Source: CAZEQK01 sp964514395 (GTDB lineage Bacteria; Bacillota; Bacilli; Tepidibacillales; Tepidibacillaceae). Taken from it: DNA of 6,058 nt. This document shows, one piece after another, positions 1 to 4,933 of this stretch. Under the pieces are notes generated by a model that worked only from the letters and a program-made list of their open reading frames with translations, ran no database searches and was not told where the DNA came from. A program made the position numbers and the translations under genes. Where the stretch lies: the NCBI GenBank assembly GCA_964514395.1, contig CAZEQK010000085.1, forward strand, positions 1 through 6,058, written 5' to 3'. How positions within the stretch are numbered: the stretch's first letter is position 1; each line of letters starts with the position of its first letter.

Positions 1-58
1 GTTTTGCCATGCCTTTTTAGCTTTCAAGTAATTCTAGTTAACTATTTCAGACTTACAA

Positions 59-67
59 CCTCCCTTT
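59..67 (-). other. Orphan Shine-Dalgarno-like sequence on the minus strand
   Basis: AAAGGGAGG on the minus strand is a good match to the anti-Shine-Dalgarno of 16S rRNA. However, no usable start codon follows at normal spacing: the adjacent TTG is followed at once by TAA. It lies about 10 bases downstream of the predicted leftward transcription start. It may be a remnant, a 5' mRNA-stabilising ribosome-binding element, or chance. Confidence 0.22.
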
Positions 68-80
68 GTTATACATACCC

Positions 81-111
81 TTTATATATCAGTTTTTTTA
101 TGCTTTTTCAA
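81..111 (-). promoter_or_regulatory. Possible leftward sigma-A promoter near the window edge
   Basis: Read on the minus strand, a -35-like TTGAAA (111 to 106) is followed after 17 bases by TATATA (88 to 83), or after 19 bases by TATAAA (86 to 81). It would fire leftward, with a start near position 76. The only start codon in range is an ATG at 10-8, which gives three codons (Met-Ala-Lys) before the window ends, so the gene it might serve cannot be identified. In such AT-rich DNA a chance match is quite possible. Confidence 0.27.
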
Positions 112-138
112 ATATTATGTAATTATTATTACCTAGTG

Positions 139-179
139 TAAAATGGTTTTTCTGTCATATAGAGAAATAATCCATTTTA
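139..179. promoter_or_regulatory. Inverted repeat upstream of the Crp/Fnr gene
   Basis: TAAAATGG (139-146) and CCATTTTA (172-179) form a perfect 8-bp inverted repeat. The inner TTTCT and AGAAA segments can extend the pairing imperfectly. The downstream arm ends 47 bases before the regulator's start codon, so the dyad lies in the likely promoter region. I could not define a convincing -35/-10 pair here. The arms are AT-rich, and the function (operator, or leader hairpin) is only inferred. Confidence 0.25.
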
Positions 180-216
180 TATTATGATTAACAATATAAA
201 TAATTTTATTAGGTGC

Positions 217-222
217 GGTGAT
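217..222 (+). promoter_or_regulatory. Ribosome binding site that places the crp/fnr-like start at 227
   Basis: GGTGAT matches the 3' half of the AGGAGGTGAT consensus and sits 4 bases before ATG 227. The alternative in-frame GTG at 218 lies inside this element, with only AGGTG (211-215) close behind it. ATG 227 is therefore preferred. Confidence 0.55.
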
Positions 223-226
223 TTTT

Positions 227-898
227 ATGCTCAGTAATGAAATAAAGCAACTATCTTCAAATAAGTTCCCTTTTTTTAGCAAACTATTTCATGATGAGGA
301 GAAAAGTAAAGACATAACCTACAAAACAATAACAGCTGGTACATACGCCTTTATGGAAGGAGAATATTATCCCTTTATCTCACTTATACTAAGTGGTACG
401 TTAAGAGTTTCTAAAATAGGCGAAAATGGAAGAGAAATTATTTTATATCGTGTCAATCAAGGGGAGAGCTGTATTCTATTAATAAGTAGTGCTTTGTCTA
501 ATCAACCGTATGCAGCTATTGCATATGTAGAGGAAGACGTAGAGATTATAAACATTCCGATTACCATTTACCAGCAAGAAATAGCAAATGTAGAGCTAGT
601 CCGTACATTCACCTATCAGCTTTATAATAAGAGAATTGGTGGTATGATGAGTCTGATTGAGGAAATAGTGTTTAATAAAATGGATAAAAGAATTGCTGAA
701 TTTTTAATTCAGCATTCAAATGATGATCCTACCATTGAAATTACTCATGAAACATTGGCTATAGAATTACGAAGTGCAAGAGAGGTTGTTAGTAGGGTAT
801 TAAAAGAATTTGAGAAAAAAGGCTATGTAACACTAAAAAGAGGGAAGATTGTCATTCATAGCCGTAACGATTTTATACTTTACGCTCACTCTTTGTGA
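227..898 (+). CDS. Crp/Fnr-family transcriptional regulator
   Basis: A 223-residue protein of normal length for the Crp/Fnr family. It has an N-terminal cyclic-nucleotide-binding-like beta-roll (about residues 30-115), a long dimerisation helix (about 120-160), and a C-terminal winged helix-turn-helix (about 170-212). The recognition helix reads RSAREVVSRVLKEFEKKG, with the R185-E186...S189-R190 pattern common to CRP and FNR helices, so a DNA target of CRP/FNR type is expected. The CRP arginine-serine pair that holds cAMP is not evident, and there is no FNR-type N-terminal cysteine cluster, so neither cAMP nor a 4Fe-4S cluster is a likely effector. The only cysteine is C82, in a GESCIL motif at the position of the CRP nucleotide pocket. 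This could be a redox or sulfur sensor residue (inference). The neighbouring DUF2892 gene, 90 bases downstream on the same strand, is its most likely target or partner. Confidence 0.9.
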   Translation: MLSNEIKQLSSNKFPFFSKLFHDEEKSKDITYKTITAGTYAFMEGEYYPFISLILSGTLRVSKIGENGREIILYRVNQGESCILLISSALSNQPYAAIAYVEEDVEIINIPITIYQQEIANVELVRTFTYQLYNKRIGGMMSLIEEIVFNKMDKRIAEFLIQHSNDDPTIEITHETLAIELRSAREVVSRVLKEFEKKGYVTLKRGKIVIHSRNDFILYAHSL

Positions 899-908
899 TA
901 TTGTCACT
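894..908. promoter_or_regulatory. Candidate Crp/Fnr-type operator upstream of the DUF2892 gene
   Basis: GTGA (895-898) and TCAC (904-907) form a dyad centred at 901. It overlaps the stop codon of the regulator gene. The half-site TGTGA is CRP-like, but the 5-base spacer differs from the classical 6 (CRP) or 4 (FNR). A -10-like TATGAT at 930-935 would start transcription near 942, putting the dyad centre about 41 bases upstream, the classical class II activator position. Regulation by the adjacent gene product is inferred. Confidence 0.33.
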
Positions 909-929
909 GAATTAGATTGTCATTATTTA

Positions 930-935
930 TATGAT
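930..935 (+). promoter_or_regulatory. Possible -10 element of the DUF2892 gene
   Basis: TATGAT matches five of six bases of TATAAT, and no good -35 lies 16-18 bases upstream. That would fit an activator-dependent promoter using the dyad at 894-908. An alternative is TTGTCA (917-922) with TATGAG (941-946) at 18-base spacing. The gene may also be co-transcribed with the regulator, because no terminator is seen between them. Confidence 0.28.
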
Positions 936-975
936 AGAAATATGAGATATTTTCTTATTTAAAAAATCTAAATAC

Positions 976-984
976 AGGAGTGAT
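976..984 (+). promoter_or_regulatory. Ribosome binding site setting the DUF2892 start at 989
   Basis: AGGAGTGAT lies just before ATG 989, with AGGAG 8 bases upstream of it. The in-frame GTG at 980 is part of this site and is unlikely to be the start. Confidence 0.7.
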
Positions 985-988
985 TCAA

Positions 989-1189
989 ATGAAAAAAAAC
1001 GTAGGAGACGTTGATCGTTGGGTAAGATTCATTATCGGTATTCTATTATTATCATTACTATTAACAAATCTTCCTTATAAAAATGTAGGTTATCTTGGTA
1101 TCATACCTATCGTTACAGGATTATTTAAAATTTGTCCTATTTATTCCATTTTTAAAATAAGCACTTGCCCAATGAAAAAAGGCGAATAA
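989..1189 (+). CDS. DUF2892 family small membrane protein
   Basis: A 66-residue protein whose pattern matches the DUF2892 family (the transmembrane module also found after rhodanese domains in YgaP-type proteins). It begins MKKNVGDVDRWVRFIIG. Two hydrophobic helices follow (about residues 11-30 and 33-54), separated by a short polar turn. Two Cys-Pro motifs, C49-P50 and C60-P61, sit at and after the end of the second helix; such cysteines are typical of the family and suggest thiol or sulfur chemistry at the membrane face, but the biochemical role of stand-alone members is not established. It lies 90 bases downstream of a Crp/Fnr-like regulator and just before a strong terminator, so it is the last gene of its transcript. 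Length and start are well supported by the AGGAG site upstream. Confidence 0.85.
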   Translation: MKKNVGDVDRWVRFIIGILLLSLLLTNLPYKNVGYLGIIPIVTGLFKICPIYSIFKISTCPMKKGE

Positions 1190-1198
1190 TAACACTAA

Positions 1199-1235
1199 AA
1201 AAAGCAACCTACTTTTCTAAAGTAGGTTGCTTTTT
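1199..1235. terminator. Bidirectional rho-independent terminator
   Basis: A perfect 12-bp stem, GCAACCTACTTT (1204-1215) with AAAGTAGGTTGC (1219-1230), closes a TCT loop. It is flanked by seven A (1197-1203) and five T (1231-1235), which extend the pairing and give a U-tract in both directions. It lies between the convergent DUF2892 gene (ends 1189) and the amidase gene (ends 1245), and can end both. Confidence 0.93.
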
Positions 1236-1244
1236 AGTATGGCA

Positions 1245-2561
1245 TCATTTAATACCTAAATATTGTTCAATTCCATTTACTATTCCTAGCGATACGCGAT
1301 CTTGAAAACTAGATGTAAACATTGTCTTCTCTTCATAGGAGTTGGTCAGATAACCCATTTCTAATAGGACTGCTGGCATATTCGTATACTTAATCACCCG
1401 ATATCCGGCCGTACGTATGCCTCTGTCAGTAAAGCCTGTAGATTGAACCAAATATTTATGCATTACTTGAGCTAAAGAAGCACTTTCACTTCTATCAAAA
1501 TATGTTTCCGAACCATAGATAGAAGGGTGATAAGGCAATGCATTGGTATGAATAGAGATAAAAATATCTGCATTTGCATTATTCGCTATATTAACACGCT
1601 GATCGAGACTAATAAATTCATCAGTATCACGTGTTAAAATCACTTCAACCCCAGGAACATTATTCAGTAAAGAAGCTACCTTTAAGCCTACTGCAAGATT
1701 AAGATCCTTTTCCCTTTTTCCAGTTATACCAATGGCACCAGGGTCTTTACCACCATGTCCAGGATCAATGACTACCTTATAAACATGTGAAATAAAATTT
1801 ATTGTAATAGAATTATTGTCTAATTTGTAAGTATAATCAGCTTTTTTCTTTAAAACTACGACAATTCTAACCTGATTTGGATTTAGTTGATATTGACTAT
1901 AACGAATCGATTCTATCACATCATTATCTTGCACAATAGGTTCTTTGAACTGCTTTGACAGTACTGCACGATTTATATCGATGACGAGTCGATCAGGTTC
2001 CTTTAATGTAAACATATTAGGTTCCCATAGTCCATTACCACCAAGATTTAAGGTAATACTTGTACCATCTTGAGATATAGCATCTAAGGTTGCAGAATCA
2101 CTATCATCATTCTTAGACGAGGTAGTGGTTTTAATCACTTTTGTTTGGATTAAAACTGTTTTTGTTTTTCCATCCCAATCGACTAATGCTCCTACACTTT
2201 CTGAGATCACCCGTATTGGAAGAAAGACACGACCATTTTTTATTACTGGTGGTACGTCTAATTGACTTTCAACGTCATTTTTCCATATTTTAGTTTGATT
2301 TATATTGAATCTAATCTTTAGATTATCCTTTGTAAGGTACACTTCTCGTGTCTTTGCATCCCAAAAAACATAATAGCCCAAATTTTCAGAAACTACCCTG
2401 ACAGGGACTAAAACACGACTATCTACTACAATTGGAGACGTATCAGTAGAAATTATCTTCCCATCCAAGTTGATTTTAATAGCATCCTCTGCTGACACTG
2501 CTACATTTAATACAAGAAGAAACGTAATTGCTAAAAATATGACTAAGTTGAGTCTCTTCAT
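1245..2561 (-). CDS. Exported N-acetylmuramoyl-L-alanine amidase with stalk and AMIN domains
   Basis: A 438-residue peptidoglycan hydrolase that cleaves the amide bond between N-acetylmuramic acid and L-alanine. Domain order: signal peptide (1-24, cleavage likely after AVSA), two copper-amine-oxidase-N (stalk) repeats (about 28-80 and 83-140, each with a VPVRV- or LPIRV-type motif), a short Thr/Ser/Asp-rich linker (144-157), an AMIN-like beta domain (about 158-257) and a complete Amidase_3 catalytic domain (about 261-436). Zinc ligands are H269 in DPGHGG, E284 in KREKDLN and H338 in SIHTN. The catalytic glutamate is E401 in LLEMGYLTN. All key residues are present, so the enzyme should be active outside the cell, with the stalk and AMIN parts probably targeting it to the wall. 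The start follows GAGAGGG (2575 to 2569) at 7-base spacing. It is transcribed alone and diverges from the FG-GAP gene; a Spo0A-box match in its promoter suggests expression linked to sporulation entry (inference). Confidence 0.94.
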   Translation of the reverse strand: MKRLNLVIFLAITFLLVLNVAVSAEDAIKINLDGKIISTDTSPIVVDSRVLVPVRVVSENLGYYVFWDAKTREVYLTKDNLKIRFNINQTKIWKNDVESQLDVPPVIKNGRVFLPIRVISESVGALVDWDGKTKTVLIQTKVIKTTTSSKNDDSDSATLDAISQDGTSITLNLGGNGLWEPNMFTLKEPDRLVIDINRAVLSKQFKEPIVQDNDVIESIRYSQYQLNPNQVRIVVVLKKKADYTYKLDNNSITINFISHVYKVVIDPGHGGKDPGAIGITGKREKDLNLAVGLKVASLLNNVPGVEVILTRDTDEFISLDQRVNIANNANADIFISIHTNALPYHPSIYGSETYFDRSESASLAQVMHKYLVQSTGFTDRGIRTAGYRVIKYTNMPAVLLEMGYLTNSYEEKTMFTSSFQDRVSLGIVNGIEQYLGIK

Positions 2562-2611
2562 TATTTAACCCTCTCTGAACTAGATATATGATGTTTGTTG
2601 ATTTTTTATCA

Positions 2612-2620
2612 TCCTCCTTA
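2612..2620 (-). other. Orphan Shine-Dalgarno sequence in the amidase leader
   Basis: TAAGGAGGA on the minus strand is a near-perfect ribosome site, about 50 bases upstream of the amidase start. The only nearby start, ATG at 2612-2610, directly abuts it with no spacing and would open just 10 codons. It sits at the predicted mRNA 5' end, resembling the STAB-SD mRNA stabiliser described for Bacillus thuringiensis cry3A. That role is inferred. Confidence 0.3.
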
Positions 2621-2625
2621 TCCTT

Positions 2626-2654
2626 CATATAAATATATAGACAAGTTTCGACAA
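2626..2654 (-). promoter_or_regulatory. Predicted amidase promoter with overlapping Spo0A box
   Basis: On the minus strand, TTGTCG (2654 to 2649) and TATATG (2631 to 2626) are 17 bases apart, each matching four of six consensus bases. The heptamer TGTCGAA (2653 to 2647) is a perfect match to the Spo0A box TGNCGAA and overlaps the -35, the arrangement known for Spo0A-activated sigma-A promoters such as spoIIG. The start would be near 2619, giving a leader of about 58 bases. One seven-base match alone is weak evidence. Confidence 0.4.
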
Positions 2655-2706
2655 AAAAAGTTTCTATATAAATGCTTAATTTCTTTTGGTAATTTATCCA
2701 AATTCA

Positions 2707-2728
2707 CTAGAACTAACATGTCTAGAAC
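2707..2728. repeat. Short direct repeat in the divergent intergenic region
   Basis: CTAGAAC occurs at 2707-2713 and again at 2722-2728, a 15-base period. It could be a pair of binding sites upstream of the FG-GAP gene, but it is short and could arise by chance. I found no convincing sigma-A promoter for the FG-GAP gene in 2660-2826. Confidence 0.15.
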
Positions 2729-2826
2729 AATCTTTTTTCATAGCATTTTAGATAATAAGTTACTATTTTTTTCGATTTGATTCAATTTTTCAAAGTAAGT
2801 GCATATTCTAGTATTAAAGCCCAGAT

Positions 2827-2833
2827 AAGGAGG
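2827..2833 (+). promoter_or_regulatory. Ribosome binding site fixing the FG-GAP start at 2843
   Basis: A perfect AAGGAGG lies 9 bases before ATG 2843. The upstream in-frame ATG 2834 abuts the site with no spacing, and the in-frame TTG 2777 has no ribosome site, so both are unlikely. Confidence 0.8.
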
Positions 2834-2842
2834 ATGCCTATT

Positions 2843-3973
2843 ATGGGATTAAATATAAATAAATTAATTGGGGAATCAAAAAAAGATTCCTTTGGCTATG
2901 CGGTTGCCATTGGTGATGTAACGGGAAATGGTAGAAATGAGGTCATTATTGCCTCAACTAGTGGAAAACGGGGTGCATCTGTCACAATCTACAATACGAA
3001 AACCTTTAAGCCAATCAAAAAAATGTATATTGGCAAGAAAAAGGTAAATACCATTAGATTATTAATAAAGGATATCAATCAAGATAATGTCAATGAACTC
3101 ATTATCGCCGTTACCTATCAAGATTTGACTGGAGAGGTAAAGGTATATTCTGTAAAAGAAAATAAATTCATATTTTATTTTAAAACTGTTGAAAAATATG
3201 ATGCCTTTGGCTTTTCCATTGCATCTGGTGATGTAGATGGTGATGGTATTCCAGACATTATTATTAGTGCACCACAGCCGATTGAAAATGGTAAAGGAAA
3301 GGTATATGCATATAGCGGGAATGATGGCTCACTTATAAAAAGCTTCTCTTCTATGGTACCAAAAGACCATAGTGATTTTGGTACTTCCATTGCCTGTGGA
3401 GATATTGATGGTGATGGAATCGATGAAATAATTATCGGAGCTCCAGGTATACCAAATGGGGAAGTGCTTATATATTCCGGACAATATGGCTGGTTAAAGC
3501 AAAAAATAACAGGTGATCACCCAGGTTTTGGTATTATGGTCCATGTTGATGATATCAATGGTGATATGACAAATGAATTGATCGTATCTACCAAAAATTT
3601 AAAGGGGAATAAAGTTTCCGTCTATCATCATGGCTATCATTTATATGATATTGGTGATGAAGAGGTAGATGTTGGTTTTGGAGAAACTTTAACGACTGGC
3701 GACGTAAATGGAGATGGTGTTAATGAACTAATCGTTGGTGCATTTGACTCCCATTTTCGTCACAAAAAATATACTGGCCAAGTGATTATTTATAATGGTG
3801 AAGATGGTGAAATGCTTCATCGTTGGTATGGAAAAGAAGATAGAGACCAATTTGGTTTCTCTTTACATGCTGGAAAAATAGGAGCCAATGAAAAGGATTC
3901 TATCATTATAGGAGCCCCCCGAGAGATTCTTGAAAAAAAAGGTATCGTATATATCGCTACCATCGATTCATAG
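2843..3973 (+). CDS. FG-GAP/VCBS repeat beta-propeller protein, no signal peptide
   Basis: A 376-residue protein built almost entirely of seven FG-GAP-like repeats, starting near residues 16, 72, 121, 178, 228, 278 and 337. This is the number needed for a closed integrin-alpha-type seven-blade propeller. Calcium-loop motifs are best kept in blades 3 (D130-V-D-G-D134-G, D138), 4 (D187-I-D-G-D191-G, E195) and 6 (D287-V-N-G-D291-G, E295); blades 1, 2 and 5 keep partial loops, and blade 7 has lost its loop. Blades 3, 4 and 7 also keep an SAP- or GAP-type motif. Bacterial FG-GAP proteins are usually exported, yet the N-terminus (MGLNINKLIGESKKDSFG) is polar and the longer alternative starts add no signal peptide either. 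The protein may be cytoplasmic, or exported by a non-classical route. There is no attached enzyme domain, and function and ligand are unknown. It diverges from the amidase gene and is transcribed alone, ending at the terminator at 4010-4043. Confidence 0.87.
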   Translation: MGLNINKLIGESKKDSFGYAVAIGDVTGNGRNEVIIASTSGKRGASVTIYNTKTFKPIKKMYIGKKKVNTIRLLIKDINQDNVNELIIAVTYQDLTGEVKVYSVKENKFIFYFKTVEKYDAFGFSIASGDVDGDGIPDIIISAPQPIENGKGKVYAYSGNDGSLIKSFSSMVPKDHSDFGTSIACGDIDGDGIDEIIIGAPGIPNGEVLIYSGQYGWLKQKITGDHPGFGIMVHVDDINGDMTNELIVSTKNLKGNKVSVYHHGYHLYDIGDEEVDVGFGETLTTGDVNGDGVNELIVGAFDSHFRHKKYTGQVIIYNGEDGEMLHRWYGKEDRDQFGFSLHAGKIGANEKDSIIIGAPREILEKKGIVYIATIDS

Positions 3974-4009
3974 CAAAATCAATATACTAATTATTGAAGT
4001 TGTACATTT

Positions 4010-4043
4010 AGACGGTGTATGTAATCTTTACATCGTCTTTTTT
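4010..4043 (+). terminator. Rho-independent terminator after the FG-GAP gene
   Basis: AGACGGTGTA (4010-4019) pairs with TACATCGTCT (4029-4038), a 10-bp stem with one G-U pair and a 9-base loop, followed by a run of T to 4043. It lies 36 bases after the FG-GAP stop codon. Confidence 0.82.
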
Positions 4044-4050
4044 GTGTATG

Positions 4051-4066
4051 AAGTAAGCGCTATAAT
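4051..4066 (+). promoter_or_regulatory. -10 box of the SDR gene overlapped by a cre-like site
   Basis: TATAAT at 4061-4066 is a perfect -10 element; no good -35 is seen, since the region 17 bases upstream is the T-run of the preceding terminator. The 15-mer AAGTAAGCGCTATAA (4051-4065) matches the CcpA catabolite-responsive consensus WTGNAANCGNWNNCW except at the outer T and C. Binding there would block the -10, suggesting catabolite repression of the dehydrogenase. This is a pattern match only. Confidence 0.33.
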
Positions 4067-4115
4067 CTTCTTGAATTAAGACACTAATATTGAGAAAATA
4101 GGTAAAAAAGTTAGT

Positions 4116-4123
4116 AAAGGTGG
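4116..4123 (+). promoter_or_regulatory. Ribosome binding site setting the SDR start at 4130
   Basis: AAAGGTGG lies 6 bases before ATG 4130 and directly abuts the earlier in-frame ATG 4124. The second ATG therefore fits better. The choice changes the protein by only two residues. Confidence 0.55.
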
Positions 4124-4129
4124 ATGAAG

Positions 4130-4900
4130 ATGGAATTCGATAAAAAAGTGATTATTATAACTGGTGGAGCACAAGGAATAGGAAGAGCTATTTCACAATT
4201 GTTCTCAATAAATAAAGCTTATGTCATCATTGCTGATATAGATGAGAAAGCAGCTAGAGAAACCTTAGATACCATCATATTCAATCATGGTGAGGCTAAA
4301 TTCGTTAAAACAGATGTAACCTCAGAAGATGATATTAAGAACCTCATTCACACAACCATTGATGTCTATAGTAAGATTGATATTTTAATAAATAATGCTG
4401 GTATAAATCATGTTGAATCTATCTATAGCATAGATAGTATGGATTTCGATAAGGTGATAGCAACAAACCTGCGATCTGTATTTCTTTGTAGTAAATATGC
4501 TGCTATTGAAATGAAGAAAAGAAATAAAGGGGTCATTATTAATCTAGCTTCAACAAGAGCTCTCATGTCGGAAGCAAATACAGAAAGCTATGCTGCATCA
4601 AAAGGGGGGATTGTAGCTCTTACCCATGCACTTGCTGTTAGCTTAGGTAAGGATGGAATTAGAGTAAATGCCATCAGTCCTGGGTGGATTGAAGTCAGCA
4701 ATTGGCAAAAATCAAGTGAATCTTCTACTCCAATGCATACAAAAGCAGATAAAGAGCAGCATCCAGTAGGGAGAGTAGGTCATCCTACGGATATTGCAGA
4801 AGCCTGTCTTTATCTAGCTTCAGACAAATCTAGCTTTGTTACGGGGCAAAATATAATTATTGATGGTGGTATGACAAAGAAAATGATCTATGAGGAATAA
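4130..4900 (+). CDS. Short-chain dehydrogenase/reductase (SDR), classical type
   Basis: A 256-residue oxidoreductase with all marks of the classical SDR family. These are the Rossmann motif T11-G-G-A-Q-G-I-G18, an acidic D36 at the end of the second strand (favouring NAD(H) over NADP(H)), N88-N-A-G91, and the catalytic tetrad N113, S141, Y154 and K158 (Y154-A-A-S-K158). The PG motif P184-G185 and the C-terminal VTGQNIIIDGG are also present. The length is typical. Close relatives are annotated as FabG-like 3-oxoacyl reductases or sugar/alcohol dehydrogenases, and the substrate cannot be told from sequence alone; the absence of fatty-acid genes nearby argues against a FabG housekeeping role. 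The gene stands alone between a terminator and the convergent ispH. The cre-like site at its promoter would fit a carbon-source-controlled catabolic enzyme (inference). Confidence 0.92.
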   Translation: MEFDKKVIIITGGAQGIGRAISQLFSINKAYVIIADIDEKAARETLDTIIFNHGEAKFVKTDVTSEDDIKNLIHTTIDVYSKIDILINNAGINHVESIYSIDSMDFDKVIATNLRSVFLCSKYAAIEMKKRNKGVIINLASTRALMSEANTESYAASKGGIVALTHALAVSLGKDGIRVNAISPGWIEVSNWQKSSESSTPMHTKADKEQHPVGRVGHPTDIAEACLYLASDKSSFVTGQNIIIDGGMTKKMIYEE

Positions 4901-4923
4901 AAAATTACCCCTAAAGGGGTAAT
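4899..4923 (-). terminator. Rho-independent terminator of ispH, overlapping the SDR gene end
   Basis: An 8-bp perfect stem, ATTACCCC (4904-4911) and GGGGTAAT (4916-4923), encloses a TAAA loop. Read leftward it is followed by six U, encoded by the A-run 4899-4904 that overlaps the SDR stop codon. It begins 10 bases after the ispH stop. Rightward, a U-tract is lacking until inside ispH, so it is a weaker terminator for the SDR gene. Confidence 0.82.
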
Positions 4924-4933
4924 AACATGTTTA

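Noticed and set aside
35..44. TAGTTAACTA perfect 10-bp palindrome
   Set aside because: Short and AT-rich, with no second copy and no nearby gene start, so chance is sufficient.
218..226. Earlier GTG start for the Crp/Fnr-like gene
   Set aside because: The GTG is inside the GGTGAT ribosome site that best serves ATG 227.
945..969. AT-rich hairpin (AGATATTTT / AAAAAATCT) between the regulator and DUF2892 gene
   Set aside because: It contains a mismatch, has almost no G-C pairs and no U-tract, so it is not a terminator and is weak as a regulatory fold.
2685..2702. TTTGG-N8-CCAAA inverted repeat
   Set aside because: Only five bases per arm in AT-rich DNA, and no associated promoter could be defined.
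2595..2780. 61-codon forward open frame in the amidase/FG-GAP intergenic region
   Set aside because: It starts with TTG without a ribosome site, has no recognisable domain, and overlaps the predicted amidase promoter region. It is in a different frame from the FG-GAP gene and does not supply a signal peptide for it.
3175..3390. 71-codon reverse open frame inside the FG-GAP gene
   Set aside because: It is the antisense shadow of the repeat-rich coding sequence.
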